Shown piece after piece: positions 53,662 through 62,974 of a stretch of 64,000 bases of DNA. The notes beneath the pieces are model-generated. The model saw only the letters and a list, made by a program, of their open reading frames with translations, had not been told where the DNA came from and did not search any database. Position 1 is the first letter of the stretch, and each line of letters opens with the position of its first letter. The stretch comes from an uncultured Agathobacter sp. GTDB taxonomy: Bacteria > Bacillota > Clostridia > Lachnospirales > Lachnospiraceae. The stretch spans positions 103,489-167,488 of the forward strand of contig CAKRCS010000006.1 of the NCBI GenBank assembly GCA_934307695.1, given 5' to 3'. The translations under genes were made by a program, and so were the position numbers.

Positions 53662-54807
53662 TTATACGGTCTGGCGCTTGGATACAAACACCTGATAAGC
53701 GTCATTGCCGGATAAGGACTTGCCAGCCGTGATATGTACGTTCTTGTCTGTAATGACATACTCTACGTTGGCATTCTCGTCGATCACGGTATCCTGCATC
53801 AGCACACAGTTCTTAACCCTTGCGCCCTTGCCGATCTTGACACCTCGGAAAAGTACACAGTTCTCAACCTCTCCCTCGATGACACAACCGTCCGCAACGA
53901 GCACATTCTTTGCCTTGGCTCCGGAAATATAGCGTGTCGGGTTATCGTCACGGATCTTGGTGTAGATCGGGTTGCCGGAGAACAATGCATTGATGTTCTC
54001 CTCCTTGAGGAGACGCATATTCTCCTCAAAATAGCTCTTCATATCGTGGATATGCGCAACATAACCGTCATAGCGGTATGCATGGATGTCCAGATGGTTC
54101 GTCTCGGATGCGAGAAGATCTCTCATGAAGTAGGTATATCCATGGATATAAGCCTCATCAATCAGCTCGATCAACCGCTCTCTCTGGAGAATGTAGATGT
54201 TCAGTCCGAGATTTACCTCCCCATCCTGTGTGGAGTTGAGGTAGATCTTGTTAACTCTGTCATTCTCATCGATGTCAAAGCTGTAATAGAACTCATGCAT
54301 ATTGACATTGGAGCGCTTAAACACTTCCGGGATCTGGCTCTTGAAGTATACCAGTGTCACATCCGCCTTGCTCTCCACATGGGAATCGATCAGCGCGCGG
54401 AAGTCAAAATTAACCGCGAAGTTGGAATCGGTAAGCACTACATATTCCTCCGGCTGCATCCGCAGGAAGCCCTTGATGCTCTCAAGCGCCTCGATCCATC
54501 CGTTGTATACCTTAACGGACTTCTGTGCGTATGGCGGGAAGATATTCAGTCCGCCCTTTTTTCTGGCAAGATCCCACTCGCGTCCGGAACCGAGGTGGTC
54601 CATAAGGGAATGGTAATTCTGTCGTACCAGAAGTGATATATTGCTGATATCGCAATGTACCATGCTTGAAATCAAAAAGTCGCAGAGACGGTAACGGCTT
54701 GCAAATGGAATGGATGCCATTGAGCGTTCCGTAACCAGCTCCGGTACTAAGGTGTCATAACTATTCGGGAAAATAATTCCGAGCGCGTCTGCCTTTGCAC
54801 TGATCAT
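53662..54807 (-). CDS. glgD: GlgD, regulatory subunit of ADP-glucose pyrophosphorylase
   Basis: The 381-residue product is homologous to GlgC but lacks key catalytic motifs: the N-terminus reads [16 protein letters not shown] instead of the GGxGxRL nucleotide loop. It retains the beta-helix end with DGCVIEGEVENCVLFRGVKIG. In Firmicutes, GlgC and GlgD form a heterotetramer and GlgD enhances GlgC activity. Its ATG overlaps the glgC stop by one base (TAATG), giving matched expression. Confidence 0.95.
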   Translation of the reverse strand: MISAKADALGIIFPNSYDTLVPELVTERSMASIPFASRYRLCDFLISSMVHCDISNISLLVRQNYHSLMDHLGSGREWDLARKKGGLNIFPPYAQKSVKVYNGWIEALESIKGFLRMQPEEYVVLTDSNFAVNFDFRALIDSHVESKADVTLVYFKSQIPEVFKRSNVNMHEFYYSFDIDENDRVNKIYLNSTQDGEVNLGLNIYILQRERLIELIDEAYIHGYTYFMRDLLASETNHLDIHAYRYDGYVAHIHDMKSYFEENMRLLKEENINALFSGNPIYTKIRDDNPTRYISGAKAKNVLVADGCVIEGEVENCVLFRGVKIGKGARVKNCVLMQDTVIDENANVEYVITDKNVHITAGKSLSGNDAYQVFVSKRQTV

Positions 54808-56018
54808 TATCGAATTCCCCCTTCCTCAACATCATCATAAACCATCGCATCTGCTCCGATCTTCGCGTTTGCGCCGATGGTGATTCCCGGAGCGATTGTT
54901 GCGACCTTGCCGGCTCCAGCCGTATCTGCCGGTGTCTCTCCCACGGTGGCATTCTCTCCGATCACTGCCTTCTCCGCGATGATACAATGCTTTACGACTG
55001 CCCCAGACCTGATGACGGTGTTTCCCATCACAACAGCGTCCTCAACGACAGCCCCCTCCTCGACGGTAACGCCCGCAAAGAGGATCGAATGCTTAACATA
55101 GCCCTGGATACGGCAGCCATCGGTGATCATGGAATTCTCCACAACGCCCTTGTCGCCGATGTAGTGCCCGGTCTTGCCGCTGTTGCGGCTGTAAATCTTC
55201 CACTGTTCATCGAACAAGTCGATTCCGCTGTGCTCCGGATCAAGAACCTCCATATTTGCCTCCCACAGGGATGAAATGGTTCCTACGTCCTTCCAGTAGC
55301 CGTTGAAGCGGTATGCGTACATCTTGCGGTTGTCGCGCAGCAGATTCGGGATGATGTTGTTGCCAAAGTCGTTCTCGGACTCCGGATCTGCCTCGTCCTC
55401 CTCCAGATATTTCTTTAAGATATCCCAGTTGAATATGTAGATTCCCATGGATGCCAGATTGGACTTCGGGTTCTTCGGCTTCTCCTGGAACTCCGTGATC
55501 TTGTCCGTCTCATCCGTTACCATAAGTCCAAAGCGGCCTGCCTCCTCCCACGGTACTTCCATGACCGCAACGGAGAACTCCGCTCCCTTCTCCTTGTGGA
55601 AACGAAGGAAATCACTGTAATCCTGCTTGCAGATCTGATCACCGGAAAGGATGATGACATACTTCGGATCGTACTGCTCAATAAAGGAAATATTCTGATA
55701 AATCGCATTGGCAGTTCCCTTGTACCAGTCTGAGCCGGATGCTCTCTGGTACGGTGGAAGCACATGTACGCCTCCGTACAACCGGTCAAGATCCCACGGT
55801 TGTCCGTTGCCGATATATTCGTTAAGTACAAACGGCTGGTACTGCGTTAAGATACCAACCGTGTCAATACCGGAGTTTACGCAGTTGGAAAGTGGAAAAT
55901 CGATAATTCGATACTTGCCGCCAAACGGAACAGCCGGTTTTGCCAGCTTCTGTGTCAGCGCATAGAGCCGTGAACCCTGTCCTCCGGCCAAAAGCATTGC
56001 TACCATTTCTTTAGCCAT
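54807..56018 (-). CDS. glgC: Glucose-1-phosphate adenylyltransferase
   Basis: The enzyme makes ADP-glucose from ATP and glucose 1-phosphate. The 403-residue product has the nucleotide loop [14 protein letters not shown] with the conserved Arg, [20 protein letters not shown], the sugar-binding SGDQI and the C-terminal left-handed helix ([18 protein letters not shown]). AGGGGGCG lies before the ATG at 56018. A promoter at 56065-56093 precedes it. Followed by glgD with one-base overlap. Confidence 0.97.
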   Translation of the reverse strand: MAKEMVAMLLAGGQGSRLYALTQKLAKPAVPFGGKYRIIDFPLSNCVNSGIDTVGILTQYQPFVLNEYIGNGQPWDLDRLYGGVHVLPPYQRASGSDWYKGTANAIYQNISFIEQYDPKYVIILSGDQICKQDYSDFLRFHKEKGAEFSVAVMEVPWEEAGRFGLMVTDETDKITEFQEKPKNPKSNLASMGIYIFNWDILKKYLEEDEADPESENDFGNNIIPNLLRDNRKMYAYRFNGYWKDVGTISSLWEANMEVLDPEHSGIDLFDEQWKIYSRNSGKTGHYIGDKGVVENSMITDGCRIQGYVKHSILFAGVTVEEGAVVEDAVVMGNTVIRSGAVVKHCIIAEKAVIGENATVGETPADTAGAGKVATIAPGITIGANAKIGADAMVYDDVEEGGIR

Positions 56019-56064
56019 AAAAACGCCCCCTTGAGTAATTTTTAGCAAAAACTTTATTAACCTA

Positions 56065-56093
56065 ATCCTATCACATGTTGTCCCTTATGTAAA
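56065..56093 (-). promoter_or_regulatory. Promoter of glgCD
   Basis: On the minus strand TTTACA, 17 bases, TAGGAT, about 47 bases before the glgC ATG. The -10 box is imperfect. Confidence 0.5.
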
Positions 56094-56174
56094 ATAGTTT
56101 TTGTGACCATTTTCCCAGAAAAAACGACAAAAACTACTCCGTTCTCCAAGTGTCAAAGCCGGATGCAGGACCGC

Positions 56175-57107
56175 CTATTTTCCGACGATCTCCTCGGTGT
56201 TGATAAACTGGTAAGGTGTATTTTGGTAAACGTAATAGTTCAACCAGTTGGAATACAGGATGTTGCCGTGGGAGCGCCACTGTAACAGCGGTCTTTGTGT
56301 GTCGTCATCATTCGGATAATAGTTGACCGGAAGCTCGATCGGCAGTCCTTTCTCCTTGTCTCTTTGGTACTCCTTGCCGAGTGTCAGGCGGTCGTATTCC
56401 GGGTGTCCCATCACGAAGATCTGTCCGCCGTCCTTTGCGATCACAAGGAACACGCCTGCCTCGTCGGATTCCGCAAGGATCGTAAGATCCGGATTCTTCT
56501 CGATATCCTCCTTGAGCACCTCCGTATGGCGGGAATGCGGAGCCATGAAGTGATCGTCAAAGCCTCTTACCAGCGGCACCTTACGGTTCATGACCTTATG
56601 CTCGTACACGCCGAACATCTTTTTGTCCAGAATGTGCTTTGGGATGCCATAGTGATAGTAAAGTCCCGCCTGTGCGCCCCAGCACAGGTGCAGTGTGGAG
56701 GTCACATGTGTTTTCGTCCACTCCATGATCTTGCAGATCTCCTGCCAGTAGTCGACCTCCTCATACTCCATCAGCTCCACCGGCGCTCCGGTGATGATGA
56801 AGCCGTCAAAATTCCGATTTCTGATCTCGTCAAAGGAAAGATAAAACTTGTTCAGATGATTGGAGGACGTGTGGGTTGCCTCATGGGTTGAGGTCGCAAC
56901 AAACGTCACATTTACCTGAAGTGGTGTATTGGAGAGGGAGCGCAGGATCTGCAGCTCCGTATCCTCCTTTAACGGCATAAGATTCAGTATTGCGATATCA
57001 AGCGGACGGATATCCTGATGACTTGCACGGTTCTCGTCCATGACAAATATATTTTCCCGCTCCAGGATCTCCTTTGCCGGGAGATCATTTTGTGTTTTGA
57101 TTGGCAT
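56175..57107 (-). CDS. metA: Homoserine O-acetyltransferase (MetA family)
   Basis: The enzyme activates homoserine for methionine synthesis. The 310-residue product has [18 protein letters not shown], the catalytic Cys in [17 protein letters not shown] and the Glu/His pair near GHPEYDRL. The acyl-donor position reads TGAPVE: in E. coli MetA, which uses succinyl-CoA, the same position is Gly, while Glu there marks acetyl-CoA users. I therefore call it an O-acetyltransferase. AGAGGAAT precedes the ATG. It is the last gene of the rluF-like-ligA-metA run (15-base gaps). Confidence 0.93.
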   Translation of the reverse strand: MPIKTQNDLPAKEILERENIFVMDENRASHQDIRPLDIAILNLMPLKEDTELQILRSLSNTPLQVNVTFVATSTHEATHTSSNHLNKFYLSFDEIRNRNFDGFIITGAPVELMEYEEVDYWQEICKIMEWTKTHVTSTLHLCWGAQAGLYYHYGIPKHILDKKMFGVYEHKVMNRKVPLVRGFDDHFMAPHSRHTEVLKEDIEKNPDLTILAESDEAGVFLVIAKDGGQIFVMGHPEYDRLTLGKEYQRDKEKGLPIELPVNYYPNDDDTQRPLLQWRSHGNILYSNWLNYYVYQNTPYQFINTEEIVGK

Positions 57108-57122
57108 TACAATTCCTCTTTT

Positions 57123-59096
57123 CTATCCGTTGCCGAACATCTCGATAAACTGATCCTCTGTGATGATCGGCACCCCTAATTCTTTTGCTTTCCGGTTCTT
57201 GGAAGATTCCGATTCCGCGTCATTATTGACCAGATACGCCGTCTTTTTCGATACGCTTCCCGCGACCTTTCCGCCCTGTGATTCCACATAGGCTTTGAAC
57301 TCGTCACGGTTCTTAAAGCTGTGGACATCCCCGGTGATAACAAAGGTGATCCCGACACAGCTTCCCTGTGAGGTATCGGTCTGCTCCACCTTCTGTATGT
57401 GAAGCTCATCCAACAGATGAAACAGCTCAGTACGGTTCTTTTCCTGACTGTACCACTGGAAGATCGATGCGGATTTCTCTGCCCCGATTCCGTCAATATC
57501 CGAAAAATCGATTCCTTTTTCCAGACGATCCAAAAATCCGTCCATGCCGATATTCCTTACGATCTTCTTGGCTGCATCCAGCCCGATCATCGGAATGCAA
57601 AGAGCAAAGATCAGATTGACCGGATGCACATCCCGGCTCTTTTCGATCGCCGCTTCCATATTCTGTAAGGATTTGTCCCCAAAGCCCTCCATCTGACCAA
57701 TAACGTCAAAATGCTCTGACAGATGGAACAGATCGGAAAACTCATGGATAAAGCCCTCATTCATAAACTTTAACATTGTTTGGATGGAAAGTCCATCCAT
57801 ATCCATACCGGATTTGCTGACAAACCGGGTAAACTTCTTGACATGCTTTGCGGTGCAGTCCGGGTTCGTGCAGTGCAGCGTCTTTGTGCCGCTCGCTTTG
57901 CTGATGCGGATCTGCGTCGGTGCGTGGCACACCGGGCATTCCTTCGGGATCTCCACCTCGCCCACGGCATCGTGTACCGCGATGCACTTCGGGATGATCT
58001 TGTTTGCCTTTATGACTTCAAGCGTACATTCCTTTCCGACTCCCAGACGCTCGATCTCGCTGATGTTGCAAAGAGAGGCCCTTGAAACTGTCGTACCCTC
58101 GATCTGCACCGGTTCAAACACTGCGACCGGAGAGATTGTTGACACTGCGCATGACCATTCGATATAGCGCAGCTTGCTCATGACCGCCTCATCCTGCCAC
58201 TTGAACGCATACCCCGCTCTCGTTGCATGATGTCCGGTAATGCTTCCGGTCGCAGCATACTCCGTATCGTCGTAGGTGATGACAAGCCCGTCCACCGGAA
58301 CATCCATTGCTCCGCTCTCCACGCGGGCCGTCCATTTATCGATCAGTGCCGGAAGCGTCTTTGCCGTTGCAGGCTCCCGGTCGACCACCGTAAAGCCCAT
58401 ATCCTTCAGATACTGCATCCGCTCTCCCCACGAAACGATCTCTTTTTCCAGATACACCAGCGTAAACGCATAAAAATGCACCTTCCGCGCAGCGACCGCT
58501 CCCGCATCATCCAGATTCAGGGTTCCTGCTGCGAGGTTTCGCGGATTGGCGTACTTTTCGTCCTCATCCTCGATCGTGTCATTGATCATATTAAAGTCCG
58601 TGTAGGAGATCGCCGCCTCGCCGCGCACGACCAGATGCCCCTCATACGGGATCTTCTGCGGAAAACCGCCGATGGCAACCTTCAAATGCGTGATATTCTT
58701 GCCGACGGTTCCGTTTCCGCGCGTGACGATCTTCGTCAGAGTGCCGTTGTCATACGTCAGAACAAGCGTCAGACCATCCAGCTTCCACGACAGCCAGATC
58801 GGGCGGTCTCCCGCCCACGCCTGCAATTCACTGACCTGTTTGGTCTTTGCCAGCGACAGCGCCGGGAACTCATGTGGTTCTCTCCGCCCCTCATCGGCGG
58901 TATTCTCCTCATATCCGGTCTTTTGCGTCGGGCTGTCCGGCAGAATCACTCCGGTTTCCTTTTCAAGTGCGGACAGTTCATCAAACATCGCATCCCATTC
59001 GTAATTGGATAGGATCTCATCCCTGCCGTTATAGTAGGCATCCGATGCCTCGTTCAGCCGGGTGATCAATTCTTCCATTCTTGCTTCTTTGTCCAT
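57123..59096 (-). CDS. ligA: NAD+-dependent DNA ligase
   Basis: The 657-residue product seals nicks using NAD+. The domains in order are Ia/adenylation (about 1-310, with catalytic Lys in SWKLDGLTLV and RGNGTVG), OB fold, a zinc finger (CPVCHAPTQI...CTNPDC), helix-hairpin-helix repeats (GFGDKSLQNMEAAIEKS, DGIGAEKSASIF) and BRCT (ITFVITGDVHSFKNRDEF). Two sites depart from typical LigA: KLDG instead of KIDG, and RGNGTVG where RGDGxxG is usual. It may be a divergent second ligase; another copy outside the window is possible. GGGGTGT precedes the ATG. Confidence 0.92.
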   Translation of the reverse strand: MDKEARMEELITRLNEASDAYYNGRDEILSNYEWDAMFDELSALEKETGVILPDSPTQKTGYEENTADEGRREPHEFPALSLAKTKQVSELQAWAGDRPIWLSWKLDGLTLVLTYDNGTLTKIVTRGNGTVGKNITHLKVAIGGFPQKIPYEGHLVVRGEAAISYTDFNMINDTIEDEDEKYANPRNLAAGTLNLDDAGAVAARKVHFYAFTLVYLEKEIVSWGERMQYLKDMGFTVVDREPATAKTLPALIDKWTARVESGAMDVPVDGLVITYDDTEYAATGSITGHHATRAGYAFKWQDEAVMSKLRYIEWSCAVSTISPVAVFEPVQIEGTTVSRASLCNISEIERLGVGKECTLEVIKANKIIPKCIAVHDAVGEVEIPKECPVCHAPTQIRISKASGTKTLHCTNPDCTAKHVKKFTRFVSKSGMDMDGLSIQTMLKFMNEGFIHEFSDLFHLSEHFDVIGQMEGFGDKSLQNMEAAIEKSRDVHPVNLIFALCIPMIGLDAAKKIVRNIGMDGFLDRLEKGIDFSDIDGIGAEKSASIFQWYSQEKNRTELFHLLDELHIQKVEQTDTSQGSCVGITFVITGDVHSFKNRDEFKAYVESQGGKVAGSVSKKTAYLVNNDAESESSKNRKAKELGVPIITEDQFIEMFGNG

Positions 59097-59111
59097 TGCC
59101 GTACACCCCTT

Positions 59112-59849
59112 CTACTTTCTGACCGGTTGGTTGGAGGAATTTGCGATCAGCTTTGTAAGTGCCGCATACTCTTCCTTTGTTACCGGGCGGTACTCTCCCG
59201 GCTTCAAATCGCCAAGCTCGATATTCATGATCCGGACTCTTACCAGTTTTTCCACGCGATATCCAAAATATTCGCACATGCGGCGGATCTGGCGGTTAAG
59301 CCCCTGAGTCAGAATAATTCGGAACTGCCTGCCTGCGACCTTCTCCACCTTGCATTTTCTGGTGGTCGTCGCAAGTTCCACAAGCGGAACGCCTCCGGCG
59401 AGTCCCCGCAAAAAGGAGTCTGTCACCGGCCGGTTGACTGTCACGATATATTCCTTCTCATGCCGGTTCCCCGCGCGCATCATCTTGTTGACAATATCGC
59501 CGTTGTTGGTAAGAAGCAGCAGCCCCTCCGAATCCTTATCCAGTCTGCCGACCGGGTACACACGCTTCGGATAATTTAAAAAATCGATCACGTTATTCTT
59601 CTCACGCTTTTCTGCGGTACAGACGATCCCGACCGGCTTGTTCATGGCAAGCAGGATCATCTCCTCCTCTTTTGTCACCTTAACGCCGCCGACGTACACG
59701 GTATCCTCCGGCATCACACGGTCTCCGGCCACCGCGATGCGGTCATTGATCCGAACCTCCTGATTCTCGATCCGGCGGTCTGCCTCTCTGCGTGAGCACA
59801 CACCTGCTTCACTTAAATATTTGTTGATACGAACTCCATTTTCCTGCAT
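59112..59849 (-). CDS. RNA pseudouridine synthase (RsuA/RluB/RluF family)
   Basis: The 245-residue product has an S4 domain (about 5-50, VRINKYLSEAGVCSRREAD) and the catalytic core with VYPVGRLDKDSEGLLLLTNNG, whose Asp is the nucleophile, plus GLNRQIRRMCEYFGYRVEKLVRV. The family isomerises uridines in 23S or 16S rRNA; layout best fits RluF. AAGGGAATG precedes the ATG. It begins the run rluF-like-ligA-metA, 15 bases before ligA. Confidence 0.92.
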   Translation of the reverse strand: MQENGVRINKYLSEAGVCSRREADRRIENQEVRINDRIAVAGDRVMPEDTVYVGGVKVTKEEEMILLAMNKPVGIVCTAEKREKNNVIDFLNYPKRVYPVGRLDKDSEGLLLLTNNGDIVNKMMRAGNRHEKEYIVTVNRPVTDSFLRGLAGGVPLVELATTTRKCKVEKVAGRQFRIILTQGLNRQIRRMCEYFGYRVEKLVRVRIMNIELGDLKPGEYRPVTKEEYAALTKLIANSSNQPVRK

Positions 59850-59870
59850 TTGACATTCCCTTACTGTAAA

Positions 59871-59898
59871 ATGCGGAGACTTTAAGAAGCCTCCGCAT
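59871..59898 (-). terminator. Terminator after the SH3 protein gene
   Basis: On the minus strand ATGCGGAG, 12-base loop, CTCCGCAT, then TTT, 13 bases after the stop of the gene that follows on the right. Perfect 8-bp stem, short T-run. Confidence 0.7.
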
Positions 59899-59911
59899 CT
59901 GTGCGCTTAAT

Positions 59912-61201
59912 TTACTCTGTCACTTCATCCACATAGTCCGACTTAATATATCCGGTCTTCCCGTTGTAGTCAATCTTAGTCCAGCCGTCCTTTTCCCCAA
60001 GCTTTGTAAAGGTATCGCCCTTTTCTGCCCCGGCGATCACATCGCTGGAGGTACTTGCCTTCTCTCGAACCTTTACCGACTTGATATTGACCTTAACCTT
60101 AACCTCTTTATTCTCATTGACTGCCGGTGTCTCATCCGAAGTATTGTCCACCGGAGTGTCAGCAACGGCCGCATCATCAGCCGGTGCATCGCCTCCATTG
60201 TCTGCTACGTCCCCGTTGTCTGCCGGTGCATCGTCTCCATTGTCGGCTGCGTCCCCGTTGTCTGCCGGTGCATCACCGCCATTGTCGGCTGCGTCCCCGT
60301 TGTCTGCCGGTGTATTACTGCCGCCATCCGCTGCATCTGTGCTGTCAGCCGATGTATCACTGCCATCGTCCGCTGTCGGCTCATCGGTCTGCGTCTCTCC
60401 GTCCTCTGTGTTCTCCGCCGGTGTGATCACGCTTTCCATCCACGCTGTCATAGCATTCGGAATCGTTGTGGAAAGCATCGTTGCAAGATCCACGTCACTG
60501 GCAACTGCCTCCGAGTATGCACTCTTTACCTGATCGCGGAGCGCAATCGCATCCTCCTGCTGTCCAAACTGTAAGATCACAGCATAGACATTCGGATCAA
60601 GCGTATTCTCGGTACGGTTTAAGTTGTATGGACTGTACAGATTGTTGATGTAAAGGCTTCCGTCGTCCTTCGTCTCCACATAGAAGAAATCCAGTCCGGG
60701 AGCCATCGTCTCTACTCCGTAGAACTTCAGGTCAAAGTACGCCGATACCAGATACGAATTGTCCGTCAGACCGCTCTTGGTATAGCAGGAAATATTCTCA
60801 TAGGTCTCTATGTAAGCACTGAACACCCGGATATAGCTCTTCTCATTGTCGCTGATTGGCGAGGCTATTGCTTCAAGCGCATCGATATCCGCAGATGCAT
60901 ATGCTGCAAAATAGCTGGTGATCAGCTCGTTGACATCCGCATGGGCATCCTTCTCAAAGTCCGGATCGAGCGTAAAATCTGCCGCGGCTCCATTCTCCGT
61001 CGATGTCTGTCCGCCGTCAGCTGCATTATCCTTCGCATTCTTCTTTGCATTCGGTCCCGTGCATGCATACAGTACGACTACGAGCGCAATAAATAAAAAT
61101 GCCGCAAAAAAGAAACGGCGGTTTTTGATGCACCAGTCTGTTACCTTTTTTATCTTTTCTTTCTTGAAGAAGCTCTTTATCTTATTGAAAAATTCTTTCA
61201 T
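59912..61201 (-). CDS. Membrane-anchored extracellular protein with SH3b domain and acidic repeat linker
   Basis: The 429-residue product has a cytoplasmic basic start, one membrane helix (FFFAAFLFIALVVVLYACTG, with a Cys at its end that could be a lipobox-like site but is not a standard one), an extracellular alpha/beta domain (about 75-260), a linker of NGDAADNGGDAPAD repeats (about 285-350) and a C-terminal SH3b domain (VREKASTSSDVIAGAEKGDTFTKLG). SH3b domains bind cell-wall peptides. The gene has a strong promoter and its own terminator. Possible role: wall binding or sensing; specific function unknown. The first domain is not one I recognise. Confidence 0.72.
   Translation of the reverse strand: MKEFFNKIKSFFKKEKIKKVTDWCIKNRRFFFAAFLFIALVVVLYACTGPNAKKNAKDNAADGGQTSTENGAAADFTLDPDFEKDAHADVNELITSYFAAYASADIDALEAIASPISDNEKSYIRVFSAYIETYENISCYTKSGLTDNSYLVSAYFDLKFYGVETMAPGLDFFYVETKDDGSLYINNLYSPYNLNRTENTLDPNVYAVILQFGQQEDAIALRDQVKSAYSEAVASDVDLATMLSTTIPNAMTAWMESVITPAENTEDGETQTDEPTADDGSDTSADSTDAADGGSNTPADNGDAADNGGDAPADNGDAADNGDDAPADNGDVADNGGDAPADDAAVADTPVDNTSDETPAVNENKEVKVKVNIKSVKVREKASTSSDVIAGAEKGDTFTKLGEKDGWTKIDYNGKTGYIKSDYVDEVTE
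60181..60348. repeat. 42-bp tandem repeat within the SH3 protein gene
   Basis: CCGGTGCATC or CCGGTGTATT recurs at 60181, 60223, 60265 and 60307: four copies of a 42-bp unit encoding the 14-residue block APADNGDAADNGGD. Copy number change would keep the frame. Confidence 0.85.
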
Positions 61202-61272
61202 TGTAATCTATCCTTTTTCTATCAAATCCATCACACAAATATACATCTTTTTACTTATGAAACACTTTAATA

Positions 61273-61301
61273 AAAATAGCATACCGCTACTGTATTGTCA
61301 A
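61273..61301 (-). promoter_or_regulatory. Promoter of the SH3 protein gene
   Basis: On the minus strand TTGACA, 17 bases, TATTTT, about 70 bases upstream of the ATG. The -35 box is perfect. Confidence 0.7.
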
Positions 61302-61370
61302 TGACAGCCCCACCCGGAAATAGTTGGAAATGCCGATAGGAAATATTGCAAAGAAAACACCGGCTGAGCC

Positions 61371-61399
61371 AAGACAGATGCTGCAAAATGTGGTAAAAT
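61371..61399 (+). promoter_or_regulatory. Possible extended -10 promoter of larC
   Basis: AAGACA, 17 bases, TGG-TAAAAT (extended -10), 112 bases before larC. The -35 box is poor. The remaining part of the divergent 61202-61510 gap shows no gene. Confidence 0.35.
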
Positions 61400-61510
61400 A
61401 TGCGAAGCGAAATCAAATCGGACGCATGTGTGTGGTAACAGCTTCCCGCATACATGCCATGATATAAAATGAAATTATCAGTTGAATCATAAAGGAGAAT
61501 TTATCAGGAT

Positions 61511-62842
61511 ATGTCGACCTTATATATCGAATGTAAAATGGGCGCTGCCGGGGATATGCTGATGGCAGCCTTGTACGAATTGCTCACTCCTTCCCAGAAG
61601 GAGCAGTTTCTAAAGACAATGAACACTTTGCTTTTGGGCGAGCTTGAAGTCCATGCGATAAATGATACCAAGTGCGGCATCCGCGGCACGCATATACAGG
61701 TTCTTGTCCGCGGCAGGGAAGAAGCGCCGTGTATGCATAGTGAGGAGCACACGCATCCAGACCATGTGCATAATGAGCATGACCTGTCTGCACAGGAGCA
61801 CGCGCATCCAGACCATGTGCATGATATGTCCGAACCGACACACTCCCACGAGCATCACAGCTACCGCTCCATCCTGGAGAAGATCAAGGCACTTCCGGTT
61901 TCTCCGGAGATTGCTTCGGATGCTGCCGCCGTCTACCGGCTCATCGGGGAGGCGGAGGCTTCTGTCCACGGAAGTTCACTCGATCAGATCCACTTCCATG
62001 AAGTAGGCTCGCTCGATGCGCTCGCCGATGTCGTCGGCTGCTGTCTGCTGTTCCACGAAATAGGTGCCGAGCGGATTCTCGTCTCCCCGATCCATGTCGG
62101 AAACGGAACCGTGCACTGTGCGCACGGCATCCTGCCTGTACCGGCTCCAGCAACCGCAAAGCTGCTTGAGGGGATTCCTTTTTATACCGGAAATATTATG
62201 TCGGAGCTTTGCACCCCTACCGGTGCCGCTATCCTGCGCCATTTTTCGACAGGCTTTGGCGCAATGCCGCCGATGCTCACCAGTCAGATTGGGCTTGGAC
62301 TTGGGACGAAGGATTTTCCGGTCGCAAACTGTGTACGCATCTTTCTAGGTTCGACCGCCGATGCTTCCGACGATACCTCCAACACCGGCTTTCAGCCAGC
62401 AGGGAAAGCTGCAGCTGAGGCATTGCAGGCAGATCAGATTGTAGATCTCTCCTGCAATCTCGATGATATGACCGGGGAGGATCTCGGCTACTGCATGGAT
62501 CTGCTGCTTGCCGAGGGCGCTTTGGATGTGTTCTACCAGCCGATCCAGATGAAGAAAAACCGGCCGGGCATCCTGCTCCATTGCTTCTGTGAAGAGGCTG
62601 ACCGTGACCGCTTTATCCGGCTTCTGCTTCTGCACACCACGACGCGCGGTGTCCGCTACACAAACTATTCCCGCGCCAAGCTGGTCTCACACTTTGAGGA
62701 GGTTGCCACCCCTTACGGCACCGTCCGCAACAAGATCAGCACCGGATACGGAGTCACCAAATCCAAATACGAGTACGAGGATCTCAAAAAAATAGCCCAG
62801 CAGGAGAAGCTTTCCCTTGCTGAGCTGCGCAGACAGATATAA
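61511..62842 (+). CDS. larC: Nickel-pincer cofactor biosynthesis protein LarC
   Basis: LarC inserts nickel into the pyridinium bisthiocarboxylate cofactor of lactate racemase-type enzymes. The 443-residue product has MSTLYIECKMGAAGDMLMAAL, a His-rich stretch (about 74-120) likely to bind nickel, HFHEVGSLDALADVVGCC, the N-terminal C-domain boundary, and TPTGAAILR plus DMTGEDLGYCMDLLL. In Lactobacillus plantarum the protein is made by a programmed frameshift across larC1/larC2; here one uninterrupted frame runs through. The AAAGGAG is 12-13 bases from the ATG, rather far. No larA, larB or larE is in the window. Confidence 0.93.
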   Translation: MSTLYIECKMGAAGDMLMAALYELLTPSQKEQFLKTMNTLLLGELEVHAINDTKCGIRGTHIQVLVRGREEAPCMHSEEHTHPDHVHNEHDLSAQEHAHPDHVHDMSEPTHSHEHHSYRSILEKIKALPVSPEIASDAAAVYRLIGEAEASVHGSSLDQIHFHEVGSLDALADVVGCCLLFHEIGAERILVSPIHVGNGTVHCAHGILPVPAPATAKLLEGIPFYTGNIMSELCTPTGAAILRHFSTGFGAMPPMLTSQIGLGLGTKDFPVANCVRIFLGSTADASDDTSNTGFQPAGKAAAEALQADQIVDLSCNLDDMTGEDLGYCMDLLLAEGALDVFYQPIQMKKNRPGILLHCFCEEADRDRFIRLLLLHTTTRGVRYTNYSRAKLVSHFEEVATPYGTVRNKISTGYGVTKSKYEYEDLKKIAQQEKLSLAELRRQI

Positions 62843-62974
62843 TTTTTATATTATTATATATTCTGGAGAAATTCGCGGATCAGTCTTTGCTGTTTTATAT
62901 TCATCACGTTTCCCCTCTTTCGGCTTCCCGCTTGCACGGGAAGTCATAGTTTGATCGCAAGAAATGGCTACGGA

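Noticed and set aside
59912..61201. Classical lipoprotein for the SH3 protein
   Set aside because: A Cys follows the membrane segment (VVVLYACTG), but the basic 27-residue cytoplasmic lead is too long for a typical lipoprotein signal, so it is described as membrane-anchored.
61511..62842. Programmed frameshift in larC
   Set aside because: The frame is continuous from MSTLYIE to the stop, so no frameshift is needed to make the full protein.
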